Of a stretch of DNA of 64,000 nucleotides, positions 25,413 through 32,804 are shown in pieces (position 1 is the first letter of the stretch; each line of letters begins with the position of its first letter). The translations under genes were made by a program, and so were the position numbers. Source of the DNA: Streptomyces sp. 1222.5 (GTDB lineage: Bacteria; Actinomycetota; Actinomycetes; Streptomycetales; Streptomycetaceae); NCBI RefSeq assembly GCF_900105245.1, contig NZ_FNSZ01000001.1, forward strand, positions 1,860,001 through 1,924,000, written 5' to 3'. The notes beneath the pieces were generated by a model. That model had not been told where the DNA came from. It saw only the letters and a program-made list of their open reading frames with translations, and did no database searches.

Positions 25413-26387
25413 ATGCTCGCCATTCACCTCACGCTCTTCGGGGAGCCGGAGAAGAGCCTGAAGGTGGTGGACGTGCCCGAGCCCCCGGCTCCCACTGCCG
25501 GACAGGCGCTGGTCCAGGTCGAGTACGCCCCGCTCGACCACCACGATCTTCTCCTGGCGCAAGGTATCTATCCCGTACGCCCTGAGCTGCCGACAGCCAT
25601 CGGTAACGAGGGTGTCGGGACGGTCGTGTCCGTAGGGCCCGATGTCATGGAGGTCCGTCCCGGCGAGAGGGTCCTGCTTCCCTTCGGCGTCTTTTCTTGG
25701 TCCGAGCGGGTGGTGGCCGAGACAGCAGACCTGACCGTCGTGGACAAGTCCATCAGTCTTGAACAGGCAGCGATGCTCACCATCAATCCCGTCAGCGCGG
25801 GGCTCCTGGTCAGCCTGCGTGACCTCCCGGCCGGTTCCTGGGTGGTGCAGAACGCGGCCAACAGCGGGGTGGGCCGGTCTGTCATCGTATTCGCGAAGGA
25901 ACGAGGGTTGCGCACGATCAACATTGTGCGCCGCGCGGAACTCGTGAGCGAACTCCATGACCTCGGTGCCGACATCGTGGTTGTCGACTCGGCGGACGCC
26001 GGCGCGCGCGTGCGGGAAGCCATCGGCTCCGATCCGGTGCTCCTCGGCCTTGACGGTGTCAGCGGTGCGGCGACTGCACTATTGCTGGACGTACTGACCG
26101 ACGGCTCCCTGCTGGCGATCTACGGGTATCTGAGCAGCCAGCCGTTCACGCCCGATCCTGACGTGTTGAGGACGAAGAACATCACCACGACGGAATTCTG
26201 GATGTACCAGGACGAGTTCCTTCCCCGGCTTCCGGCTCTGAACGCGGAGTCCGCACGGCTGGTCTCCGAGGGAAGACTCGTCCTGCCCTCCGCGCCCGTC
26301 TACAAGGCGGCGGACTTTCCCGAGGCGCTCGCGTACTTCCGGGAGAACGGCAAGGTCCTCCTGGACTTCAACCCGCATCGCGCGTAG
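25413..26387 (+). CDS. MDR-family oxidoreductase, 2-enoyl thioester reductase/quinone reductase-like
   Basis: 324 residues, medium-chain dehydrogenase without zinc ligands. GROES-like N-terminal domain: VEYAPLDHHDLLLAQGIYPVRPELPTAIGNEGVGTV. Rossmann domain: VVQNAANSGVGRSVIVFAKERGLRTINIVRR near 150, resembling the MECR/ETR type enoyl reductases rather than the AXXGXXG quinone reductases. NADPH-dependent reduction of enoyl thioesters or quinones is likely. Start at ATG 25413 with AAGGAG upstream; in-frame upstream codons are non-conserved. It is one of the few intact genes of the insert. Confidence 0.85.
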   Translation: MLAIHLTLFGEPEKSLKVVDVPEPPAPTAGQALVQVEYAPLDHHDLLLAQGIYPVRPELPTAIGNEGVGTVVSVGPDVMEVRPGERVLLPFGVFSWSERVVAETADLTVVDKSISLEQAAMLTINPVSAGLLVSLRDLPAGSWVVQNAANSGVGRSVIVFAKERGLRTINIVRRAELVSELHDLGADIVVVDSADAGARVREAIGSDPVLLGLDGVSGAATALLLDVLTDGSLLAIYGYLSSQPFTPDPDVLRTKNITTTEFWMYQDEFLPRLPALNAESARLVSEGRLVLPSAPVYKAADFPEALAYFRENGKVLLDFNPHRA

Positions 26388-26507
26388 GCGCCGCCGCACC
26401 TGCCGCCGAGGCCGGGGCCACCCCGACAGGAAGCGGCCGGAGCCGATCACACAACCGCTGCCGGGGCGCCGGACACGACCCCCGACACACGATCAAGGAT
26501 GGGCAGC

Positions 26508-27218
26508 ATGGCCGCACAGAGCGCCATCGGCATTCTCGGCGCGGGAGAGATCGGCCGGGCCGTCGCCGACAAGGCCGTCCGCCACGGACACGAGGTACTC
26601 ATCGGCAACAGCCGGGGCCCGGAGACACTCAAGACAGTCGTAGAGCAGTTGGGGTCGAAGGCCCACGCCGTGACAGCCGAGGAGGCGGCGCAGCCGGACC
26701 TCGTCTTCCTCGCGGTCCCGTTCTCCGCTGTACCGGACCTGACCAGCCTTACCGACTGGGCCGGGAAGATCGTCGTCGACACAACGAATCAGTTCGCCGC
26801 GGCCAACCCCTGGCGGGGCCGCTACGACGTCGGCGACCTCACGGGCAGCGAGTGGGTCGCCCAGCGCCTTCCCGGAGCGCGGATCGTGAAGGCGTTCAAC
26901 AGCCTGTTCGCCGCGTTCATCGCCGCGGACCCCCAGCACGAGGAAGGCCACGGGGAACTCGCCGACGAGCCAATCTCGGTGCATGCGTCGACGCTGCTGC
27001 ACCAAGCGCTGACAGTGCGGGGCGCGACCCTCGGCCGGTGGCTGTTGGAGGCATCCGCCGAGAGGCGGGCATCGGACTCGGTCGCCGCGACGCTGATCGC
27101 GCTTGCGTTCAAGGACCAGTTCGACGTGGCCGCTACATACGACCTCGGCGAGCTGGCCACCGCCGTGAAGCACGCGGTGCAGCCCGGCAAGGTCGGCACC
27201 GTCCTCATCCGCCCCTAG
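26508..27218 (+). CDS. chimeric oxidoreductase: F420-reductase-like N-terminus joined to MDR C-terminus
   Basis: 236 residues. N-terminal 145 residues are a nucleotide-binding domain of the NADPH-F420 reductase class (IGILGAGEIGRAVADKAVRHGHEVLIGNSRG, VFLAVPF, VVDTTNQF, RIVKAFNS). After EEGHGELADEP the protein does not continue with the expected FYAGDD-type segment. It changes to an MDR quinone-oxidoreductase tail: LTVRGATLGRWL, SAERRASD, DQFDVAATYDLGELATAVKHA, PGKVGTVLIRP. The reading frame is open throughout. ATG 26508 is preferred because AAGGA lies 8 bases upstream; 26499 is an alternative. Either a fused remnant or a new chimera; function is doubtful. Confidence 0.7.
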   Translation: MAAQSAIGILGAGEIGRAVADKAVRHGHEVLIGNSRGPETLKTVVEQLGSKAHAVTAEEAAQPDLVFLAVPFSAVPDLTSLTDWAGKIVVDTTNQFAAANPWRGRYDVGDLTGSEWVAQRLPGARIVKAFNSLFAAFIAADPQHEEGHGELADEPISVHASTLLHQALTVRGATLGRWLLEASAERRASDSVAATLIALAFKDQFDVAATYDLGELATAVKHAVQPGKVGTVLIRP

Positions 27219-27245
27219 TAGCCGCTGCTATCAAGGGCGGAGTCC

Positions 27246-27568
27246 TGCGTCCGGGAGCTGGCGCTCTCTTTCGCCGGAGTCAGCGAGTCGCGTCCGTTCG
27301 CCCCGGACCGCGTGGTGTTCAAGACAGAGGCGAACAACAAGGTGTTTGCCATCCTCAGTGGCCATGAGTTCCCGGACGACCAGGTGACAGTCAAGGCCGA
27401 TCCGGAGCGGTCACCGAGTTGCAGCACCGCTTCGAGGCAGTGCACCCGGCGTACAAGCTGAACAAGCTGAACAAGCGATACTGGGTCAACATTTCGTTGA
27501 CTGGTGATCTCCCGGACGAACTGATTCGGGAGCTGATAGAGGACAGCCACGACCTGGTCGCACCATGA
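27246..27568 (+). pseudogene. MmcQ/YjbR-like protein, frameshifted and start-less
   Basis: Frame 1 reads CVRELALSFAGVSESRPFAP, VVFKTEANNKVFAILSGHEFPDDQVTVKADPE; the frame then shifts by one near 27405-27412 and continues VTELQHRFEAVHPAYKLNKLNKRYWVNISL, DLPDELIRELIEDSHDLVAP with the stop at 27566. Together these form the MmcQ/YjbR fold, a small DNA-binding-like domain. The usual first dozen residues are absent. A local duplication (KLNKLNK) is also visible. Inactive remnant. Confidence 0.75.
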
Positions 27569-27587
27569 GCCCCCGGGCGTCCAGGTG

Positions 27588-27857
27588 CATAAATCGCCGA
27601 CGCTGCGCGGCAGGAGCGTCGACCGCTGGATGTCACACACCTCCCTCGGCAGGCAGACATCCGACGTCGCCGCCGCGAAGATGCGCGATGGCGGCCAAGG
27701 ACCAGGGCTCGGCGACCTGGCAGAGGCCGTGCAACACACGCAACGGCCCGGCAAGGTCGGCACCGTCCTCATCCGCCCCTGGGTAGGCGCCCCTGCGCTG
27801 CTGCTGATCGTCCTGTTCGTAGAGGGCTTGGGCGCAATGGCCAGGCGACGCCCGTGA
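27588..27857 (+). pseudogene. fragment of MDR oxidoreductase C-terminus
   Basis: Codons from 27588 read SPTLRGRSVDRWMSHTSLGR, then QTSDVAAAKMRD, then DLAEAVQHTQRPGKVGTVLIRP, which is the C-terminal end of an MDR quinone oxidoreductase, shortened in the middle. After RP the expected TAG (present after the first copy near 27215) reads TGG, so the frame runs on to 27857. This is the second, independent copy of the same tail within 600 bp. Confidence 0.7.
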
Positions 27858-27888
27858 AAACCCAAGGGCCGTCCAGAATAGGATCGGG

Positions 27889-28524
27889 TCACGGCGCTGA
27901 ACGGTCCTCCAGCCGATCCGGCGCCGGCTCGTTCGTGGACACGCGGGGAAGAAGGGCCAAGGCCTGCTCGGCAGCCCCGATGACAACCTCCGCCGCGGCT
28001 CCCGCCCTGCCCAGGGCCTCCAGTCCCCTCAGCACGGCAAGGAGAAGGCTTGCGAGCCCGTCCGTGTCCGCTTCGGCATCCAGCGAGCCCTCCTCCTGGG
28101 CCCGGGCGAGGCAGTCCGACAGCTCGCTGTGCATTCCGCGGACAGTGGCAGCAATCCGCTCGGCGACGGTCTGGTCGACTGCGGCGAGTTCCGTGGCGCT
28201 CCTGGCCATCATGCAGCCGCGCCGCTCCACGTCCCTGCTGATCGCTTCGGAGATGTCGCATACAAGGCTCTCCAGCTGCGGGAGGGCCGGTCCCGGGCCG
28301 CGCAGAGCCGAACGCCAGGCTTCGATCGCTTCACTGTTGTAGCTGTCCAGAGCCTGCAGGAACAGGGCGTGTTTGTCTCCGAAGGCCCCGTACAAGCTTC
28401 CGCGTCCCAAGCCTGTTACGGCGCTCAGATCGTCGATGGAGGTTCGGTCGTAACCGTGGGACCAGAACTGGTCGCGAGCAGCCCGCACAACCTCCTCGTC
28501 GTCAAACTGCCGAGGCCGGGCCAT
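27889..28524 (-). CDS. TetR/AcrR family regulator
   Basis: 211 residues. N-terminal HTH: FDDEEVVRAARDQFWSHGYDRTSIDDLSAVTGLGRGSLYGAFGDKHALFLQAL is the TetR signature of residues about 8-55. C-terminal domain is helical, of the type seen with quinone/oxidoreductase operons (ESLVCDISEAISRDVERRGCMMARSATELAAVD...). Probably represses oxidoreductase genes nearby such as the decayed MDR copy; ligand unknown. ATG start. The upstream promoter gap is 434 bp. Confidence 0.88.
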   Translation of the reverse strand: MARPRQFDDEEVVRAARDQFWSHGYDRTSIDDLSAVTGLGRGSLYGAFGDKHALFLQALDSYNSEAIEAWRSALRGPGPALPQLESLVCDISEAISRDVERRGCMMARSATELAAVDQTVAERIAATVRGMHSELSDCLARAQEEGSLDAEADTDGLASLLLAVLRGLEALGRAGAAAEVVIGAAEQALALLPRVSTNEPAPDRLEDRSAP

Positions 28525-28958
28525 GAGAAAACTGTACGCCGTGTGCGAGGCATTACGGGGAGAAGGCAGGGCAGTACGAGCCTGTTTCGAGGCTTGTGAA
28601 ACCGGCTCGCCCGGCCAAGCCTGTTGCTGCCCGCCCGCTCGCCCTCAGAAGGGGACCCCAGGCAGCCAGAGCGTCACCACCCCCGCCGGAATGCGGACCC
28701 GGCCATCTGCCAGGCCCTGCCCGCCTACCTCCGCGACACCCTCACCTGACCCCGGCGACACCTATGTCAGAGACCCTGTCATTGCCGTCTCCCCCGCCCG
28801 GGGCCGGATGGTCTCGCGTGCGCTTCTCGTACGGAACGCGTCGGTAGTGGAGGGGCACAGCACCCACAGAGCGCCAGCTAGAGGAGTCCGTGCCCGAGGG
28901 CAGGGCCCCGGTGGGTGTCGGGCCTGCGCCGGGGGGGAAGGGGCGGCACCTACCGCCG
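28525..28958. other. 434-bp stretch without a gene
   Basis: No convincing gene. On the plus strand a coding-looking tail (ADPAICQALPAYLRDTLT, stop near 28749) appears without a start or family. The TetR promoter should lie at the left edge. Likely another decayed piece of the insert. Confidence 0.35.
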
Positions 28959-29423
28959 TCAGGATTCGGCGGCGGACACGTGACAAGCCAACTCGATGGC
29001 CAGGCGGCGCATGACCGTGCGGTTGGCGTGCCGCATCGTGGCCCGTACCAGGGGGGCCAGCAGCCGGTCGGCGAGCGGGGCGCGTACCCACGTGTACGTG
29101 AACGATACGCGGGCCCCGTCGGCGGGCAGCGGTTCGATGGTGTAGGTGCCGCGGCCCTGCCGTCGGCCGGCCGCGCTGACGTTGCGTTCGACGATCCGCC
29201 GAGGGGCCTCGGCCTCGACGACATCGATGGTGACGTCGGTCTTCGTGCCGCCCAGCGCAGCGGTGACCGTGGCGCACGATCCGATGCCCCTGGCGGGGCC
29301 GGTGTAGCGCCAGTTGGTCAGGTAATGGTCGGTGAACCGCTCGTGGTTCGCCATGACGTCGAGGAAGCCGTAGACCTGCTCGGGAGTCTGAGGTACGTCG
29401 ATCGACACGATGACAGACTTCAT
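28959..29423 (-). CDS. SRPBCC (START-like) family protein
   Basis: 154 residues. MKSVIVSIDVPQTPEQVYGFLDVMANHERFTDHYLTNW is the classic first strand and helix of polyketide-cyclase/START-like proteins; TVTAALGGTKTDVTIDVVEAEAPRRIVERNV and ARVSFTYTW continue the beta sheet and the last helix is VMRRLAIEL. Cytoplasmic lipid or hydrophobic ligand binder. ATG 29423 has no ribosome site and coincides with the edge of a perfect palindromic operator, so the mRNA may be leaderless. Divergent from a TetR gene with shared operators, the likely regulatory pair. Confidence 0.8.
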   Translation of the reverse strand: MKSVIVSIDVPQTPEQVYGFLDVMANHERFTDHYLTNWRYTGPARGIGSCATVTAALGGTKTDVTIDVVEAEAPRRIVERNVSAAGRRQGRGTYTIEPLPADGARVSFTYTWVRAPLADRLLAPLVRATMRHANRTVMRRLAIELACHVSAAES

Positions 29424-29438
29424 GTACCACACGGTACA
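29423..29438. promoter_or_regulatory. operator O1, perfect palindrome TGTACC-N4-GGTACA
   Basis: First of two identical half-site pairs between the SRPBCC and TetR genes. It overlaps the start codon of the SRPBCC gene, so a bound repressor would block both RNA polymerase and translation of a leaderless message. The spacer is ACAC. Confidence 0.75.
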
Positions 29439-29445
29439 TGCGCCA

Positions 29446-29461
29446 TGTACCGATTGGTACA
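29446..29461. promoter_or_regulatory. operator O2, perfect palindrome TGTACC-N4-GGTACA
   Basis: Second copy, spacer GATT, centre 23 bp from O1, about two helical turns, so two TetR dimers could sit on one face of the DNA. It lies 17 bp before the TetR ATG, consistent with autoregulation. Confidence 0.75.
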
Positions 29462-29478
29462 GTCGTGACGTGGTGACC

Positions 29479-30078
29479 ATGGACGACTCGCATCCCGAGG
29501 GCGAGGCCGAGCAAGGCGCGCACGGGGCTCGGCGCGCACAACTGGTGGACGCGGCTGTCGATCACGTCGCGGCACACGGCATCGCGGACCTGAGCCTGCG
29601 CAGGCTGGGCGCCGCGATCGGCGTCAGCCACCGCATGCTGATCCACTACTTCGGCTCCAAGGAACAGCTGCTCGTTGAGATCGTCCGGACGTCGGAGCGA
29701 CGCCAGCGCGACGTGCTGTCCCAGCTCCGCATGGAGCCCGGTCTCTCACCCGCCGATGTCGCGCGGCTGCTGTGGCGGCAGCTCACGGCCCCTCGGCTGG
29801 CCGGTCAGGAGCGGCTCTTCTTCGAAATCTGCGGGCACGCGCTGCGCGGCCGCCCCGAGGCCGCCCCGGTCCTCGAAGGGCTGGTGACGGACTGGCTGGA
29901 GCCGCTCGTGGCCGCCGAGGTCGGGGCGGGGGCGGACCCTGCCGTGGCCCGGAACCGGGCCAGGCTGGGACTCGCCGCCGTCCGCGGCCTGCTGCTGGAC
30001 CTGCTCGCCACCGGTGACCGCGCCGGCGTCGACGCCGCAATGGAGGAGTTCCTCCGGCTGTACTACGGCTCAGAGTGA
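29479..30078 (+). CDS. TetR family regulator of the divergent SRPBCC gene
   Basis: 199 residues. HTH region: ARRAQLVDAAVDHVAAHGIADLSLRRLGAAIGVSHRMLIHYFGSKEQLLVEIVRTSERR. The rest is helical (GLSPADVARLLWRQLTAP, CGHALRGRPEAAP). ATG 29479 is chosen; a GTG 9 bp earlier is possible. No ribosome site; the message may be leaderless. It very likely binds the two TGTACC-N4-GGTACA boxes directly upstream and represses itself and the SRPBCC gene; ligand unknown. Confidence 0.85.
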   Translation: MDDSHPEGEAEQGAHGARRAQLVDAAVDHVAAHGIADLSLRRLGAAIGVSHRMLIHYFGSKEQLLVEIVRTSERRQRDVLSQLRMEPGLSPADVARLLWRQLTAPRLAGQERLFFEICGHALRGRPEAAPVLEGLVTDWLEPLVAAEVGAGADPAVARNRARLGLAAVRGLLLDLLATGDRAGVDAAMEEFLRLYYGSE

Positions 30079-30090
30079 GGAGATCACCGA

Positions 30091-30360
30091 TCAGGCCTCG
30101 AGGTTTGCGGACCGGGAGGACTTCGACGACCCGACGGGCCGGGGGACGATGCGCGGGCCGTTGGAATGTCGGCCCCACAGCAACAGCCCGATGCTGACCG
30201 CCACCAACACGGCGAACACCGGCCAGATCACCCACGCCTGCGCCGCCCAGCCAGGCACCGCCGCACTGGCGTAGTTGGTCACCGGCCCCAGCACAGCCGC
30301 CACCACTGCGGCTGCTCCCGCTACCGCCGACCCGGCCCACGCACCCCGTCTACGCCCCAT
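30091..30360 (-). CDS. small two-helix membrane protein
   Basis: 89 residues. Helix 1 about 10-30 (AGSAVAGAAAVVAAVLGPV) and helix 2 about 42-62 (WVIWPVFAVLVAVSIGLLLW), with a basic tail after. It resembles the membrane part found at the ends of Streptomyces NACHT/TPR or trypsin-like proteins, but no such domain is present here. Unknown function; convergent with the TetR gene, only 12 bp apart. Confidence 0.55.
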   Translation of the reverse strand: MGRRRGAWAGSAVAGAAAVVAAVLGPVTNYASAAVPGWAAQAWVIWPVFAVLVAVSIGLLLWGRHSNGPRIVPRPVGSSKSSRSANLEA

Positions 30361-30585
30361 GGTCTGCTACCCCCCGTCCACCGACACCAGGATGCTCCCG
30401 CCTGGATCACGTCCATGGAAGGTTGCGGGTGGTCACGACGCGGGCGACGGTGTTGCTCCGGTTCAGCGGCCGGATGCGGAGCCTGCTGCTTGAACGCCAT
30501 CATCCGCCGCCCGGCGCGGCCCGGGCACCAGGGCAGGCAGCAGCTTGAGCCGCTTGTCCATGTGAGGTAGGTGGTCCAGTGCGTG

Positions 30586-31506
30586 CTACGCCCGCATCCA
30601 GGTGGCGAAAGCGTCGACGAGACCGGTGTAGAACGCCTCGCCGGGCACTGAGCCGGGATTCTTGCTGGCGTCATAGAAGGCGACATTGGTGAAGCTGGCT
30701 GAGGTGGAGGCGTTGAGGTTCTTGTAGAAGGCGAGCTTTCCCCTGCCGAATCCGACGAACAGCCAGAACACACCGAGGGACGCGGTGTTTTGCAGCAGTG
30801 AGCGGACTTCGGCCTTGTCCCATGGTTCGTCGCCGACCTGGGTCACGATGAAGGCCGGCTCGCGGGCACCCGATTCTTGGTAGTGGCTGACGGCGCGGCG
30901 CATCGCCTCTGCTACGTTGCCCCAGCCCCAGTCGACTTGGGTGTGGAGTTGGCCAATGCGGCCTCGGTAGTTGTCCAGCCGGATTTCCTCCAGGAACGGC
31001 TCTTCTCCGCTGGAGAAGACCACGGGCACGGTGCCGTCGTCATCAAGGTTCGCTGACAGGGCCAGTACACGCTCGGCAAAGGCCTGGACTGCAAATGACT
31101 CGTACAGCTCTTCCATGTGCCAGTCGTGGTCCAGGATCAGGTACACGGCTGCCCGCCGGCCCGAGATGCCTCGGTCCACGAGAGCCTGGCCGGCCTGTCG
31201 TGCGGGTGCCAGAAGGCTAGGTGCCTGCCGTTCCACCTTCGTCAGATCCACTACGTTGCGCCCAGACGTGACACGCCTCTGGGTTGAAAGCGGCCCGGCC
31301 GGTGCGGCAGCCGGTTCCGGGTCGACGTCAACGCCGTAGTCGGTGGCCAGTCCGGCCAGGCCAGAGGCGTATCCCTGCCCCACGGCGCGGATCTTCCAGC
31401 TTTCACCTCGCCGGTACAGTTCCGCCAGGACCACGACCGTCTCCCCCGAGGCGAAGTCCGGGGCGAGAAACGACAAGGCTGGCGCGCCGTCCTGTGCGAT
31501 CGTCAA
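30586..31506 (-). pseudogene. TerD-VWA protein, N-terminally truncated
   Basis: Up to 306 residues from a TTG. The first 60 residues are only the end of a TerD domain (ETVVVLAELYRRGESWKIRAVGQGYASGLAGLATDYGVDVD). The rest is a VWA-like domain (VYLILDHDWHMEELYESFAVQAFAERVLALSANLDDDGTVPVVFSSG, VEWG-like region, FYDASKNPGSVPG). The metal-binding MIDAS signature DxSxS is degenerate (DHDWHM), so metal binding is doubtful. In-frame upstream codons extend to near 31530, where TerD similarity ends at a CRISPR-like repeat. It lacks about 120 residues of TerD. Probably inactive. Confidence 0.65.
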
Positions 31507-31523
31507 TTGCGGTGCGCGGGTGA

Positions 31524-31612
31524 AGACCGCTCCCGCGCGTGCGGGGAGCAGTTCAGGTGGACGCGGATGCGCGAGGCATACCCAGGACCATCCCCGCGCG
31601 CGGGGATGGCAG
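31524..31612. CRISPR. degenerate two-repeat, one-spacer type I-E-like CRISPR remnant
   Basis: Repeat 1 is 31524-31551, repeat 2 is 31584-31612. Both contain GACC, a run of CCCGCGCG and CGGGG with partial inverted symmetry, like the type I-E repeats of Streptomyces. The common GACC lies at 31525 and 31586, exactly 61 bp apart, which equals a 29-bp repeat plus 32-bp spacer. The intervening spacer is 32 bp. Each repeat has several changes and no cas genes are near. I cannot exclude GC-rich coincidence. Confidence 0.45.
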
Positions 31613-31730
31613 TCTTCTATGGCGAGAGGGACAACTTTCCGTTCTGACCTGGTGGCCGCCCAGACTTCGAACTAGGCCGACGAACGGCTCCGCCCGCGGC
31701 AATCGATGGGCCCCTGCAGCGACGGATCTC

Positions 31731-31847
31731 CTACTGTCCCCGGCGACGGCGCCAGAAGTCACGCGCGCTCGATGACTGAGCCCACATAGTGAATCTTGCT
31801 GCAGCGGCGACAGCGATGATCAGGAGCACAGGAACAACTCCGTTCAC
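31731..31847 (-). CDS. 38-residue single-helix membrane peptide
   Basis: GTG 31847 with GGGGGGAG about 6 bases upstream. Residues 4-20 (VVPVLLIIAVAAAARF) form a hydrophobic helix; the tail DFWRRRRGQ is basic. It could be a short membrane peptide or toxin-like microprotein. An ATG 21 bases further upstream is in frame. No homolog recalled; unsupported except by codon and ribosome-site pattern. Confidence 0.35.
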   Translation of the reverse strand: MNGVVPVLLIIAVAAAARFTMWAQSSSARDFWRRRRGQ

Positions 31848-32073
31848 TTCGCTCTCCCCCCTCTCCATCAGGCTCCAACGTCGGGTTGGACGTAGGTCTC
31901 GGCCCCGGGCACCGCGAAGTTCAGTGTGCCCCGTCGACCGCGGTCAAAGCCTGCGCGGCTGGTGAGGGGGCAGCTCTTCTGATTCCAGCCGGAGCCAGCG
32001 CAGTCAGGGGCAGGGACTCGAACATCTGCCTGCTTCAGGAGGCCTCACTGGCCGCCGGGCCCCCTGATTTTCG

Positions 32074-32147
32074 TAGCGAGGACAGGATCTGAACCTGCGG
32101 CCTCTGGGTTATGAGCCCAACGAGCCACCGAGCTGCTCCACTCCGCG
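32074..32147 (-). tRNA. tRNA-Met (CAU), initiator-like, divergent
   Basis: Minus strand begins CGCGGAGTGGAGCAGCTCGG; anticodon loop CTCATAA gives CAU, and three G-C pairs flank the anticodon (GGG/CCC) as in initiator tRNA. The first base C1 opposes T72, an unpaired end typical for initiators. Compared with the canonical Streptomyces fMet tRNA I recall, there are changes in the acceptor stem (A6 opposite C67, G5-T68), D-arm and T-loop (TTCAGAT). No CCA is encoded. Possibly a pseudo-tRNA or an accessory copy brought in with the insert. Confidence 0.7.
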
Positions 32148-32361
32148 TCGGTGGTGCCACTCTAAACGGGGCGTTCTGGGCCAGCGGGACGTCAGTCGCG
32201 GACGATATTCTCCGCCTGAGGGGGCCCTTCAGCAGGCATCGCGCCATGAACATACCGCTCGAGGGGATGCGCGAACCCGGTGAGGGCCCGGCACGCCGAC
32301 AGCACCCGGCTCCGGGCCCTCAGTTGTCGCACGCACGCGGCGAGAATTCGGCTCCGCCGCA

Positions 32362-32804
32362 CTACGCGTGCACACGGCGCGGCACAGAGACCTCCACCGC
32401 CCTCGTACGTCCCGCGCCCTCACCGGGGAACTGCAAGACGGTGTCCGGCCGGCAGAACTCCCACGCCCGGAAAAACTTCCCCTCGCCGGTGAGCGCCTGG
32501 TACGCCCCGTCGGCGCTGACCGGGCAGGCGGCATGGTGCACGCAAGCCCCCAGCGGATGCCCGGCATGCGGCTGCTCCTCCACAAGGAACCCGCCCTCCC
32601 GCTCCGCGGCCGGGGGCCAAGGACCGGCAACGATCGCGGCTGCTGCGACGGCAGCCGCCGGCCGTCGGGCGCCCGCTTCTCCGCCGCGGCGAGCGCCTGC
32701 CCGACCGCGCTGATCTGCAGTCGAAGATAAATCGTCACGGTCTCGGTCTCCGCAAGCCGCTGATCGAGATACGCCAGGATTGCTCGCAGACGCGGAGGTA
32801 TCAT
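32362..32804 (-). pseudogene. DUF6233-like protein, frameshifted
   Basis: ATG 32804 (overlapping the upstream stop, ATGA) opens LRAILAYLDQRLAETETVTIYLRLQISAVGQALAAAEKR, a helical start as in DUF6233 proteins of Streptomyces. The frame is lost near 32650; the next frame continues HAGHPLGACVHHAACPVSADGAYQALTGEGKFFRAWEFCRPDTVLQFPG, the Cys/His-containing family core. Stop at 32362. A single-base indel explains it. Translationally coupled to the gene before it. Function unknown. Confidence 0.6.

Noticed and set aside
28640..28760. Coding-looking tail ADPAICQALPAYLRDTLT
   Set aside because: No start, no family, too short; could be chance in GC-rich DNA.
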